A DNA stretch of 64,000 nucleotides, taken from NCBI GenBank assembly GCA_020635715.1, contig JACJZG010000003.1, positions 1 to 64,000 on the forward strand. The letters are read 5' to 3'. The DNA comes from Flavobacteriales bacterium. GTDB lineage: Bacteria > Bacteroidota > Bacteroidia > Flavobacteriales_F > PHOS-HE28. Position 1 is the stretch's first letter. The number at the start of each line of letters is the position of its first letter. The notes beneath the pieces were generated by a model. That model saw nothing but the letters and a program-made list of their open reading frames with translations. It had not been told where the DNA came from and made no database searches. Positions 26,932-36,068 of this stretch are shown piece after piece. The position numbers were made by a program, and so were the translations under genes.

Positions 26932-27043
26932 GACGGATCGATCCCCGGTTTTAGGTTTTCATGGAGATTTCATTCCCGTCCATCGGGCCCGGAATGGTAT
27001 TCGCCGAATGGGGCTGGCTGAGTCTTCCGAGGCCCCCAAAGCA

Positions 27044-27087
27044 GGAAGCCCCGCCCATCCGCCGGACGGCGGACGAGCGGGGCTTCC
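27044..27087 (-). terminator. Nested hairpin downstream of giant protein 3
   Basis: An 11-bp perfect outer stem (GGAAGCCCCGC with GCGGGGCTTCC) encloses a 6-bp inner stem (TCCGCC with GGCGGA) separated by an internal loop. It begins 17 nt after the stop codon. It has the same architecture and nearly the same sequence as 10137-10180, suggesting a dispersed element or co-duplication with the gene end. Confidence 0.6.
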
Positions 27088-27104
27088 CTTTGAGGTCCTT
27101 TCCC

Positions 27105-30100
27105 TTACGGCTGGATCACCAGTCGCTCGGTGTAGGTCTTGTCACCGGATGTGATGTTGACCATGTACATACCACCGGACAGGTCGCCGTTCAGTTCGAG
27201 GTTCGTCTTCACGAAGCCGTCCTGTACGGCGATGGTGCGTGCCATCACACGCTTGCCGGTGAGGTCGTACACATCCACGTTCACGGTGTTCACACCCTCC
27301 TGCACCTTGCTCAGGTTCAGGAAGAGCTGATCGCCGCGGTTCGGGTTCGGGTACATGGTGAACTCGCCATCACCCTGAACAGCCAGGCTGTTGCCACCAC
27401 CGTTCGGCAGGGCACAGGGGTTGATGGTCACCAGGCAGACCTTGCCCCAGTCCTCGGTGTCGGCGCATGCAGCGGCCTGGCTGGAACCGGCCGGGCCGAA
27501 GCACCAGGTGGCGCCACCGTCGAGGCTCACACGTACATCCACTTCGTAGGTCTTGCTGCACTCGAGCGGGGTACCGTTGGTCCAGTTCAGCACCATGCGG
27601 GCGCTGGTCTGTGGCGGACGCACGATGCAGACGTTCTCACCCGTGATGCGGAAGCGGAACTGGTAGCGCACCGAGCTGCTGGCCACCACCGGGATCGGCT
27701 GGGGCGGGTTGGCGTAGATGCGGTTCGCAGGGCTGCTGGAGCCACCGAAGTTGCGGCTCACGCCACAGCTGTAGTCGCTCGTGTTGGCCGGGTTGTCCTG
27801 CAGCTTCACACGGGGGCAGGCAGCCAGGGCGGCGTCGATCTTGAACTGGCAGGCGGGACCGAAGTTCTGGTTCACACCAGCCACGCGACCGCGCACGCGC
27901 ACGTTCAGCAGGATATCCGCTGGGATGTGCGGGTTGGCCATGCTGGCATACCAGCCGTTCACCTTGAAGTGGCAGGCACGTGTCGCACCGGAACCGTAAC
28001 CATCGCTGGTGGCGTGGCTGCGGAAGCGGCGGTAGCTGAAGCTGCCGTTCGGATCGTAGAACCAGAACTCGTAACCGCTGGTGGTGTTGGTCACACCGTA
28101 CTGACCGCTCACAGCGGCATCAGCATGGCAAACGATGAACTTGTTGTTCACCCAGTCCAGCTTGTCGCAGCTGCTCCAGATCGGGCTCACCGCGCCGAGC
28201 GGCAGGCAGAAGGTCTGGTTGCCGCTGATGGCGCTCTCGGTACCGTCGTCGAAGTTGTTGGTGTTGTCGATGATGCGGTCGCCGCTGCTGGTGCGCAGTT
28301 CGTAGCCACCGGTGGTCATGCCATCACCCATGCTGTCCAGCACGCGCAGGCGGTAGCAACCGTCAGGCAGGCAGATCGCCTGCGTACCGATGCTGTTGGC
28401 CGGCACGGGATCCGCGCCGCTCAGCACCACGAGGTTGCCGCTGTTCAGGATCTCCCAGGTCACTTCGCCCGGGTTCGCATCGTTCTGGAACTCCAGGTTC
28501 AGGCCGTTGGCCGTGCAGGCGGGGTTGGTGTCGCCGCAGGTGATGCTCATCACCACGCTGCCCGTGTTCGTTTGATAACCGGTCACGTACACGTAGTAGG
28601 TCTGGGCTGAGCTGCCAGGGAAGGATACCAAGCTGGTGGTGCCGGCACCGTCATCGTCGTCGCCATCCACGCAGGTGAGGCTGCCGCAGGTCCCCGTGTA
28701 CACGGCCAGGCGCGTATCGAAGCTGCTGCCGCTGAGGTCGATGGTCATGGTGCCATCGAAGCCCTGCAGGGTGTACCAGATGCCACCAGCGGTGTTCATG
28801 GAATAGCCACCGCAGGTGGTCGCCGGAGCGCCCGTGGTGGTGGCGTTCACCGTGGTCGCGTTGGTCACCGAGTTGCAGCTCACCGCGATCGCGTTGGCGC
28901 AGAGGTCGTTGGCAGGAGGAGGAGGAGGCGTACCGATGCAGATGTCGAAGGTCGCGTTGCTGGCACCGGTGCCCCAGGCATACACGCGCACGAAGTAGGT
29001 CTCACCGATGGTGAGGCCGGCCGGGTTGCTCTCGTTCGGATCGCTGGTGTTGATCAGCGTCATGCCAGCGGGTGCGCAAGGGTCGGGCAATGCACGGTAC
29101 ACGGAGTGGCCCATGTCGGTGAAGCCGGACACGTTCAGCAGGCTCACGCGATGGGTCGTAGCGGTGGCCACGAAGCTGTACCACACATCATCATCCGGGG
29201 TGCCGCTATCCACATCGGGTTGCACCGAAGCCGTGGCAGCGGCGGTGGTCCCGGCGGTCACCGTACCACAAGCGAAGTCCGTGTTCACCGTCAGGGCGAT
29301 GGCACCACCGCAATCGTCGTTGGCAGGTGGGCAGGTGTACGTATTGTTATTGAAGGTCACATCGCAGGCCGGATCGCTATCATGCGCCACCACGATGTCC
29401 ACATCATCACCACTGGAGAAGCCGGTGAGGTTGGTGGTACCGGTGGTGCCGACCACGATCGGCGTCTGCGCGATGCTGTTCACGCTGTAGTTGATCGTCG
29501 CGCTGGAACCGCTTCCGAAGTCGTCGATCTGCACATCCACGCCAAAGCCACCCGGGCAGGCCGGTACCACGGTCACGCTCGCCACGTTCGGCGGTGAGCA
29601 GGTGAGGCAGTCGACATCCCAGTCCCAGGGGCCGTTGCTATCGTCAGCGCAATCCGCGCTGCCATCCGAGTCGAAGTCCATGAAGATGTTGCCGCTCGCT
29701 GCGGTCGCGGAAACGCCGGTCAGGTCATTGCCGATGAATCCGCCGTCGTACGAGTCGAACAACAAGGTTCCGGAGTTATCGGTACCATCGTAGATCCGCA
29801 GACGATCGCAACAGTTCTCGATGTAACCCGCGTTGAAGTTCAGGACCAATGGGAAGGCTCCGGAGGCGGAATAGGTCCAGTCCTGCAGGTCGTTGTCCAC
29901 ATAGCAGTACGTGTCGTTGGTGGTCGAACCGCAGTTCACGATGGTGGGGCAATCGGCGCTCAGGTAGTTGAAGGTCCCCAAAGCCACGTCGCAAGCACCA
30001 TCGGACTCGTGTTCCATGGTCAGGGCCGCAGGGGAGTCCATGGTGTATGGTCCCATTACGTACGGGTTTCCACCCAGATTGGTGCCATCCACTGCCGCGT

Positions 30101-31793
30101 ATTCGAGACCCAGCACGTCGCTCACCAGGTCCACGGTGGCGCCACTGCCCGTTCCGGTCACCGTCACTTCCACGGTGTAGGTGCCGCCACCGCAGTCCGG
30201 TACCACGGATGTCGTCGCCGTTGGCGCTGAACAGAGCGGCGCCGTCGTCACAGCGATGTTGTCGATCTGGATGGTATTGCCCCAATCCGAGATCCCGTAG
30301 AAGCGCACGTTGCTGGTGCCCAGCGGGAGCGGGTAGGCCAGGCTGTTCCACTGTCCAGCGCTCGGTGCGAAGTTGCTGGTGGTCACACCACCGGTATTGG
30401 CCACATCGCCCACTTCATTGGTAAGGGTGGCCACGATGGTCCAGTCCAAACCACCGTTGGTCGAGACCTCCACCTTCACGGTGTCCACTTCGCCACCATC
30501 GTAACTGGCGCCGGCCACATCGAACTCCAGTTGCATGCCGGGGCCCAGTACGGGGCTGATCTCGGGGCTCGAGTAGATGAGGGTGCTACCGATCGCCGAA
30601 GCGGCGTAGAAATTGAACTTGAGGCTACCCGTGCCCACGCCGAAGGCGCTTAGGGAGTTGTAGGCCAGGTTGGCCGCTGTGCCGCTGCCGCTATGGCTCC
30701 AGCAATTGCTGGTGGTGTTGCCGCTGCTGAAGTCCTCGTTCACGCTGCCGGGATTCACGTTCACCGTCACCACGTTGGAGAAGTTCTCGTCAGGACCCGT
30801 GGAGCAGGTCGTCTTGATGCGGAAATACCGCGTACCGGTGATGGCCGTGGTGGTGTAGCTCGCCGTGGTGGCGCCACTGCCGCCTACCACATCCGCCCAG
30901 CTGCCCACACCATCCGGAGATTCCTCCCACTGATAAGAGATGTTCGTTCCCGTGGTCAGTCCTGTGGCCGTGAGCACGATCGTGTTCCCGGAGCATGCGC
31001 TCTGGGGTGTAGTGATGGAACCTGGATCGGGGGTGCCACTACAAACCACCGGAGGGGTGAAGGTGAACAGGGTACCACTAACCACCTGGTTGGTGGTCGC
31101 CTGGGTGATACCGGCCGTATTGCTGACACCATCGGTGCTGCTTCCCGTCACACCTGCCCACGTGGCGGAGACGACTTTCCGAACATCGGTGTTCGTGGTG
31201 CGGATACCGACCTGTGCGGTACCGCTGCTCCACGTGGTAGCGTAGCTGCCGTAGCGGACCTCGATCACACCAGTAGCCTCATAGAGCCATACCTGGGCAT
31301 TGCCGAGGTGTGAAGCGTTGTTGTACCGGTAGAAATTCTTCGCCTCGATCTTGCAGATGTAGCTACCCGGGCTGCCATCCAGCAGGTAGCTGTACACCGC
31401 ACCGGTGTTGTTCAGGTCGCGGCTATTGAAGGCGATCACGTTGTTCATGGTAGCGTTGTCCATGACCGAGTAATCGGTCGTGGAGGCCAGCGCCCCAAGC
31501 CGGATCCAGCCGTTCGAGTGCATCGAGAAATCGGTGAAGCTGGTGCCACCGAAATTGAAGCTGAAACCGATCGGCTGTAAGGCGGAGTAACCATCATCGG
31601 CCGAGCCGCCACCACCATTCACGGAATAAGTGGTCGCACCGGCAAGATCCGCATACGGATCACTTCCGACTGAGAAGGTGTAGTTCGTGACCTGGGCGAA
31701 GGCACCTGCACCAAGGGCGAAGGTGAGGCCCATCACTGAATTCCGCAGCCACCACGTTCGGCGGCGACGCGTCGAAATGTCTCGACAATTCAT
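27105..31793 (-). CDS. Giant T9SS surface protein 3 (1562 residues)
   Basis: An exported protein starting MNCRDISTRRRRTWWLR, a strongly positive n-region, then a hydrophobic VMGLTFALGAGAFAQ. The frame is open upstream, but ATG 31793 places the signal correctly and is preceded by ACCAAAACC. Domains in order: nidogen-like (about 35-250), Ig-like (255-345), jelly-roll/MAM-like (350-520), CUB-like with YCYVDNDLQDWTYS (615-725), two PPC-like units (820-1075), the shared module (about 1095-1470) and a T9SS type A domain with FTMYPNPNRGDQLFLNLS. The order is a shortened version of giant protein 1, which suggests a common ancestor followed by domain loss or gain. Its end is nearly identical in DNA to that of giant protein 2 (about seven differences in the last 148 nt). 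Confidence 0.88.
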   Translation of the reverse strand: MNCRDISTRRRRTWWLRNSVMGLTFALGAGAFAQVTNYTFSVGSDPYADLAGATTYSVNGGGGSADDGYSALQPIGFSFNFGGTSFTDFSMHSNGWIRLGALASTTDYSVMDNATMNNVIAFNSRDLNNTGAVYSYLLDGSPGSYICKIEAKNFYRYNNASHLGNAQVWLYEATGVIEVRYGSYATTWSSGTAQVGIRTTNTDVRKVVSATWAGVTGSSTDGVSNTAGITQATTNQVVSGTLFTFTPPVVCSGTPDPGSITTPQSACSGNTIVLTATGLTTGTNISYQWEESPDGVGSWADVVGGSGATTASYTTTAITGTRYFRIKTTCSTGPDENFSNVVTVNVNPGSVNEDFSSGNTTSNCWSHSGSGTAANLAYNSLSAFGVGTGSLKFNFYAASAIGSTLIYSSPEISPVLGPGMQLEFDVAGASYDGGEVDTVKVEVSTNGGLDWTIVATLTNEVGDVANTGGVTTSNFAPSAGQWNSLAYPLPLGTSNVRFYGISDWGNTIQIDNIAVTTAPLCSAPTATTSVVPDCGGGTYTVEVTVTGTGSGATVDLVSDVLGLEYAAVDGTNLGGNPYVMGPYTMDSPAALTMEHESDGACDVALGTFNYLSADCPTIVNCGSTTNDTYCYVDNDLQDWTYSASGAFPLVLNFNAGYIENCCDRLRIYDGTDNSGTLLFDSYDGGFIGNDLTGVSATAASGNIFMDFDSDGSADCADDSNGPWDWDVDCLTCSPPNVASVTVVPACPGGFGVDVQIDDFGSGSSATINYSVNSIAQTPIVVGTTGTTNLTGFSSGDDVDIVVAHDSDPACDVTFNNNTYTCPPANDDCGGAIALTVNTDFACGTVTAGTTAAATASVQPDVDSGTPDDDVWYSFVATATTHRVSLLNVSGFTDMGHSVYRALPDPCAPAGMTLINTSDPNESNPAGLTIGETYFVRVYAWGTGASNATFDICIGTPPPPPANDLCANAIAVSCNSVTNATTVNATTTGAPATTCGGYSMNTAGGIWYTLQGFDGTMTIDLSGSSFDTRLAVYTGTCGSLTCVDGDDDDGAGTTSLVSFPGSSAQTYYVYVTGYQTNTGSVVMSITCGDTNPACTANGLNLEFQNDANPGEVTWEILNSGNLVVLSGADPVPANSIGTQAICLPDGCYRLRVLDSMGDGMTTGGYELRTSSGDRIIDNTNNFDDGTESAISGNQTFCLPLGAVSPIWSSCDKLDWVNNKFIVCHADAAVSGQYGVTNTTSGYEFWFYDPNGSFSYRRFRSHATSDGYGSGATRACHFKVNGWYASMANPHIPADILLNVRVRGRVAGVNQNFGPACQFKIDAALAACPRVKLQDNPANTSDYSCGVSRNFGGSSSPANRIYANPPQPIPVVASSSVRYQFRFRITGENVCIVRPPQTSARMVLNWTNGTPLECSKTYEVDVRVSLDGGATWCFGPAGSSQAAACADTEDWGKVCLVTINPCALPNGGGNSLAVQGDGEFTMYPNPNRGDQLFLNLSKVQEGVNTVNVDVYDLTGKRVMARTIAVQDGFVKTNLELNGDLSGGMYMVNITSGDKTYTERLVIQP

Positions 31794-31998
31794 GTTCGAA
31801 GGTTTTGGTAAGTGAAACAAGGAAAAGGCCTCCGGCGTCCGTGCCGGAAATACGTTGGTAAGGCCAGGGAGGGGCCTGAAAGGCAAGAATGGCCACCGTT
31901 ATAGTGGCCGCGGTCTAGGCTCTGGGCGCATCTGCCGGCCACCGGCCGGGCAGGGTTTTCGTGGGGGTCAGAGGGGTTTAGGAGGTATTCGGATAACT
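31794..31998 (-). other. 5' leader of giant protein 3
   Basis: A leader of about 200 nt without a supported gene. It contains a small hairpin (GGCCAC...GTGGCC, 31891-31909) and TCTGGGCGCATCTGCCGGCC at 31921-31940, which loosely resembles part of the giant 1 and 2 leaders but at a different distance from the promoter. The coding strand reads CCAAAACCTTCGAAC before the ATG. Confidence 0.5.
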
Positions 31999-32029
31999 CA
32001 AATGTAACGATCTCGACTTACAATGCAAA
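31999..32029 (-). promoter_or_regulatory. Near-consensus Bacteroidota promoter for giant protein 3
   Basis: The minus strand shows a -33 TTTG (32026-32029), a 19-nt spacer and a -7 TACATTTG (31999-32006). Both elements and the spacing fit the TTTG-N19-TAnnTTTG consensus, making this the best primary sigma-factor promoter in the window. Confidence 0.7.
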
Positions 32030-32106
32030 TGACGGGGATCATCCTCCCGAACGTCCGCCCCGGCACTGCCATCCCTCGTCGTCGTGGTAACAGTGGATAT
32101 GGTCAG

Positions 32107-32210
32107 GCGGGACTCCGGCCTTCGCCGGTGTGACTTCGGGGGGGCACTCCATCGAAGGCCTAGGTCCCATTCCCTGCATGCGGTCACTCCGGCGAAGGCC
32201 GGAGTCCCGC
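32107..32210. repeat. REP-like inverted repeat
   Basis: Two arms of 22 bp (32107-32128 and 32189-32210) are perfect inverted copies, rich in GGACTCCGGCCTTCGCCGG-type sequence, and extend inwards another six bases with one mismatch. The 60-bp middle shows no gene. The arms resemble the widespread short palindromic elements that end in ...GGCGAAGGCCGGAGTCC. It lies downstream of the DUF6567-like gene and upstream of the giant 3 promoter, within the gene-free stretch 32030-32323. Confidence 0.7.
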
Positions 32211-32323
32211 ATGCCACCAAGCGGATCTAGTAGGCCTGGTAAGGCAGGTGTTAGCACACGGTCGCTCTGCAGCCGACCATTTCAGTGCCTGCTGCCACCG
32301 CAGATCGCCGCGCTGGATACGAC

Positions 32324-32671
32324 CTACTGGAACTGCACCACGTCCGCCGTTACGATGCAGGTGAGACGGCGGTACAACTGGAAGACGATGGAGGTCTGGC
32401 GGTAGTCCACCGTCACGTTCACCAGCGCTTGTCCGTCCTGCAGCGGGTGCTCCGCCAGCATGGCCTGCCGTGCTTCGGCCACCAGCGCATCGCGGTTCAT
32501 GCCACCAACGCCCATGTAGTAGGTGGCCTGTGACTGGCCACGGATGCTGTGGTGTACGTAATGGAAATTGTTCTCGGTAAGCGAGGCGCTCGGGAGCATG
32601 CCGCCTTGATAGAAGGTGCAACTCGATAGGAAGAGCGCGGCGAACGCCAGTGGGAGAGTACGCTTGATCAT
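32324..32671 (-). CDS. DUF6567-like lipoprotein
   Basis: A 115-residue lipoprotein: MIKRTLPLAFAALFLSSC has a lipobox (LSSC), so the mature protein begins at Cys18 and is probably attached to a membrane. The mature part, with TENNFHYVHHSIRGQSQATYY, GVGGMNRDALVAEA and a final VTADVVQFQ, fits the Bacteroidota family DUF6567, whose function is unknown. The frame is open further upstream, but the ATG at 32671 starts exactly at the signal sequence. It is transcribed alone, with giant protein 3 downstream after a REP-like repeat. Confidence 0.75.
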   Translation of the reverse strand: MIKRTLPLAFAALFLSSCTFYQGGMLPSASLTENNFHYVHHSIRGQSQATYYMGVGGMNRDALVAEARQAMLAEHPLQDGQALVNVTVDYRQTSIVFQLYRRLTCIVTADVVQFQ

Positions 32672-32867
32672 CGGGGCAATATAGTCCCCTCGTATTTGGG
32701 CGTTCCGATCACGGCCTGACAGGTGTGGTGTGAAGGACATCATCGATGGGCAGATTCGCGCATTGATGTGAACTCGATGGTCCGCTCCGAACTCCGCAGC
32801 TCGTCAACGAAAGTTCTTTTGCGCGGCGCCGCACATGCCGCTTCCTTCGTGCCAGCGACCACGGACC

Positions 32868-33798
32868 ATGACCCTACGCTACGCTGCCCTCGCATTTACA
32901 TCGTTCGTTGGCCTCAGCACCATCTGCGCACAGGATGTGCTGGTGTACAGCAACCAGTTCCTGGCACCGATCGCAACGCCAACGATCGCCTCCTGCCAGC
33001 AGGACTTCGGCGTGGACCCGGTGAACACGCTGTGGGCGGGCACGGGCTTGGGCACCAGCACTGGTCAGTTCCAGAATACCAGCACGGTGGAGACCATCCT
33101 GATCACCGGCCCGGCCGATGTGTACGATGACCCGAGCGGCATCGGTGGCGACCACGCCATCGGGATGTTGAACACCTTCTAGGGTGACAAGCTCGGCCTG
33201 CTCGTGGACACGGAGGGCCTGCCGTTCGTGAACGTGGGCATGGACATTTCGGCGATCAACACCACCTGCGGTGGTCCGCTGCCCGTGGATACGGTGGTCT
33301 TCCTGCTGGAGCTGTTGGATGCACCGAACGGCGTTTACGATGTGACCGCCGGCACCGTGTTGGATAGCGATACCCTCACCGGGGTCGGGCCCAACGCGGA
33401 CAGCTTCGTGTTCAACTGGGCGCATGCGGAGGGCAGCTTGGATGTGACCGGCAGCACCGATGGCCTGGTGGCCGTGCGCATGACCTTGCTCCGCTCTTCG
33501 TACGCCGCTTTCGACAACATCTACATCGAAGCCTCCTTCGACCCGGTGATCAGCGCGGTGCGGGAGCGGGGTCGCGCTACAAGCATACCCGATACCCTGC
33601 GCACAACAGCTGACCGTTACGGGCCTCGCCGCGCAGCCCCATGCCGTGACCATCCACAATGCACTGGGCAGCCTCATGCGCACGACCACCTTGTCCGCCA
33701 ATGGCAGCGTGGACGTGTCGGACCTGGCGACCGGCAGCTACGTGCTCCGCGTGGTGGATGGCGACGAGGTGGGTGTGCTGCGCTTCGTGAAGGAGTGA
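32868..33798 (+). pseudogene. Decayed T9SS surface-protein gene
   Basis: The frame begins MTLRYAALAFTSFVGLSTICAQ, a good signal peptide, and runs for 104 codons to an in-frame TAG at 33180-33182 where a Gln codon is likely (NTF-stop-GDKLGLLV). The same frame then continues with coherent protein (FVNVGMDISAINTTCGG, GPNADSFVFNWAHAEGSLDV) up to about 33570. From there the matching T9SS type A domain is in another frame: AYPIPCAQQLTVTG, TIHNALGSLMRTTTL, DLATGSYVLRVVDGDEVG, ending VLRFVKE and TGA. So there are at least one nonsense and one frameshift change. The usual YPNP motif reads YPIP, which favours real decay over sequencing error. The intact protein would have been about 310 residues. Confidence 0.75.
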
Positions 33799-33912
33799 GC
33801 GTGTTCCGCGAGGCGCCCGAGGGTCTTCCGTCTAATGGCGACTTCGGTTTGAGCCTGTTCCACGGGAAGGTGGTGCGTCCCGTTCAGGATGCCGTGCGCT
33901 GAACGTCCACCA

Positions 33913-34020
33913 TCACTCCATCTCATCATCCCGATCCCGCCGGTCCATGCACCAGAAGCGATACGCGGCAAAGCCCAGTATGAGGAAGTAGAGGACGACC
34001 AGGGAGATGTTCAAAAGCAT
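33913..34020 (-). CDS. Possible 35-residue membrane peptide
   Basis: A short frame encoding one hydrophobic segment (ISLVVLYFLILGFAAYRF) followed by a highly charged tail (DRRDRDDEME). This is the topology of small single-span proteins, and nothing else explains the gap after the pseudogene. There is no Shine-Dalgarno sequence or promoter box, and short frames are common by chance in GC-rich DNA. Confidence 0.3.
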   Translation of the reverse strand: MLLNISLVVLYFLILGFAAYRFWCMDRRDRDDEME

Positions 34021-34238
34021 GGAGGGCGGCCGCCGAACTGGGTAAGAAGCTCCCCGATGGACGGTACCGCGAAGCAACCACCAGCGCACAGGGGCAATCG
34101 CCTGAAACCGGACGAACACCATCGGAAACTCCGCCCGATGGCCTATTTCATCGACGAGTGATCGAATGGCTTCGATGAGTGGGTCCATTCCTGGCTGTTT
34201 GGCACAACGCTGGCCTCGGAAGGTGCAAACCCATCATC

Positions 34239-34727
34239 ATGGCCACCCGATCATTCGTTCGCATGCTGGAGGTGAAACTGCACGAAGCCTTCTTCGTCTT
34301 CCGCCAGCTCCCCAAACAACTGAACAGCGCCGCCAAACGCATGGGCTTCCATGCCGTTCGAGATGGCTTCTTAGCGCGTGCCCGCGAGCTGCAGGCCCGC
34401 GCGGACCAATTGCTTTCGGCCCTGCGGAAGTGGGGTGATCGCAAGCCCTACCCCTGTGACTGCGCCGACCTGGCCACCGAATTGAACGACCTGCGGCATG
34501 CGGTGAAGAGCCCCGCGCCGGACCGCTGGTTGTACAGCACCACCCTGCGCATCACCAGCAGATTGACCACCATGGTCCGTGAGCGCCTGGTGAAGGCCCG
34601 AAGGCTGGCCATCCTGCTCGGCGAGTTCGTGCTGGCGGCGGACATCAAGCAGTTGCTGGAGGAGGAACGGCATGCCGAGGCCCGGCTGAAGGTGGCTGGT
34701 GCGGATCCGGATACGCAGGACGGCTAG
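34239..34727 (+). CDS. Hypothetical helical protein
   Basis: A 162-residue protein of unknown function, not recognised. It is predicted to be almost entirely alpha-helical and is rich in Arg, Lys, Leu and Ala (HEAFFVFRQLPKQLNSAAKRM, ITSRLTTMVRERLVKARRL), with one Cys pair in PYPCDCADL. No signal peptide or membrane segment is present, so it is probably cytoplasmic. The ATG at 34239 is preceded by CAAACCCATCATC, similar to the leader before the next gene; an upstream in-frame ATG at 34179 would add 20 residues without helical character. It stands alone, 149 nt before the next gene. Confidence 0.55.
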   Translation: MATRSFVRMLEVKLHEAFFVFRQLPKQLNSAAKRMGFHAVRDGFLARARELQARADQLLSALRKWGDRKPYPCDCADLATELNDLRHAVKSPAPDRWLYSTTLRITSRLTTMVRERLVKARRLAILLGEFVLAADIKQLLEEERHAEARLKVAGADPDTQDG

Positions 34728-34876
34728 TGGCGTTGGGGGTGAACGCACGCTGCCATTCCATGGCGGAAGGGCCCCTTTGACACACTGTGCACGATCCATG
34801 GTGGGATCATCCTGGCCTCGCCACCGTCCATCCCAGGCTCGTGGACCTACCTTGGTGATACACCAAACCCATCACC

Positions 34877-35296
34877 ATGAACACACGCGTACTGCTGTCG
34901 GGTCTCGCTTCTGGCGTGGCCGGTTTCCTGCTCGGCTGGATCCTCTTCGGCATGCTGATGATGGATTACTTCGAGGCCCGAGTGATGCACTACGAAGGCC
35001 TGCACAAGCCCGAGGCGGAGATGAACCTCGGTCTGGTCTTCCTCTCCAACCTGCTCTATGGCCTCATGCTCGCGTGGATCTGCGCGCGGAGCGCGGCCAA
35101 TGGACTCGTTCCCGGTCTGGTCGTGGGTGCGGTCGTCGGCTTCGGCGTTTACGCCAGCATGAGCCTGATGTTCCTGGCCTTCATGAACTGGTACACGACC
35201 ATGAGCGTGGCCGTGGTGGAAGTGATCGCCAACACGGCGTGGAGCGCAGGCATGGGAGCGGTGGCCGGCTTGGTGCTGAACCGGAAGAGCGCCTAG
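34877..35296 (+). CDS. Four-span membrane protein of unknown function
   Basis: A 139-residue protein with four predicted membrane helices (about residues 5-27, 50-68, 73-100 and 112-135). The helices are glycine-rich (SGVAGFLLGWILFGMLMM) and joined by short loops with one acidic stretch (MHYEGLHKPEAEMN). Similar small proteins are frequent in Bacteroidota, but no function is known to me. A TACCTTGG box at 34848-34855 could serve as a -7 element. The start is preceded by CCAAACCCATCACC. The next gene begins 31 nt downstream on the same strand, so the two may be co-transcribed. Confidence 0.6.
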   Translation: MNTRVLLSGLASGVAGFLLGWILFGMLMMDYFEARVMHYEGLHKPEAEMNLGLVFLSNLLYGLMLAWICARSAANGLVPGLVVGAVVGFGVYASMSLMFLAFMNWYTTMSVAVVEVIANTAWSAGMGAVAGLVLNRKSA

Positions 35297-35327
35297 GTCG
35301 CGGACGGCTCAGCGCTATCTTGGTGGC

Positions 35328-36020
35328 ATGCCCGCCTGGTCCTTCGTGCTCTTCATCGGGGCTCTGGTCTGGGCCTTGTGGTGGACATGGCGTGCCTGGC
35401 ACGACCGTTCGGTGCTCGCGGTCCTGGTCGGCTGGGGCGCACTGCATGCTGCATTGGCCGGTGCCGGGTTCTACATGGTGACCGAGGCCTTGCCACCGAG
35501 GCCGATGCTCCTGCTCTTGCCAATGCTCCTGGCCGTGCTAGGCCTGCTTGTTTTCGCGAGCGGCCGACGCTACCTACAAAAGGCGGATCTGCAGGCGCTG
35601 ACGGTGCTCCATGTGTTGCGCATCCCTGTGGAACTGGTGTTGCACGCCGGATGGCAGGAAGGCTTGTTACCCCGCATGCTCACCTACGAGGGAATGAACT
35701 TCGATATCATATCCGGACTTACGGCACCGTTGGTGGTGCTCTACTTGAGGCGATCAAGGGATCCTGGCAGGCTGCTGCCATTGTTGTGGAACGTAGCCTG
35801 TCTGCTGCTCCTGGTGAATGTGGTGGTGCGTGCAGCGCTGAGCTTCCCTTCGCCCATGCAAGTGCTCAACCACGACGAACCCATGCGTCTTGTTCAGCAC
35901 CTGCCTTGGATCTGGCTGCCTTCGGTGATCGTGCCGGCGGTGCTGCTGGCGCATGTGGCGGCCATCGTGAAATTGATCGCGCCCTCCCCAACGCGTCCGG
36001 CCACGCACCAGCGTGCATGA
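35328..36020 (+). CDS. Multi-pass membrane protein of unknown function
   Basis: A 230-residue protein with about seven hydrophobic segments, starting FVLFIGALVWALWWTW and ending with a helix at about 195-215 and a short basic tail. Charged residues cluster in loops (SGRRYLQKADLQ, YLRRSRDPGRLL). No transporter or enzyme signature was recognised. A TATCTTGG sequence lies 5 nt before the ATG (35316-35323), so transcription could also start immediately at the gene. The competing frame of similar length in the same interval has the amino-acid composition of a shadow frame. Confidence 0.6.
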   Translation: MPAWSFVLFIGALVWALWWTWRAWHDRSVLAVLVGWGALHAALAGAGFYMVTEALPPRPMLLLLPMLLAVLGLLVFASGRRYLQKADLQALTVLHVLRIPVELVLHAGWQEGLLPRMLTYEGMNFDIISGLTAPLVVLYLRRSRDPGRLLPLLWNVACLLLLVNVVVRAALSFPSPMQVLNHDEPMRLVQHLPWIWLPSVIVPAVLLAHVAAIVKLIAPSPTRPATHQRA

Positions 36021-36068
36021 ACCTCGTTGCCGTGACTTCTTTGCGCTATACCGAACGACCGTAGTACC

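Noticed and set aside
32874..33701. Minus-strand frame of 275 codons opposite the decayed T9SS gene
   Set aside because: It lacks any recognisable domain, while the plus strand shows a signal peptide, coherent beta-rich protein and a T9SS end despite two lesions.
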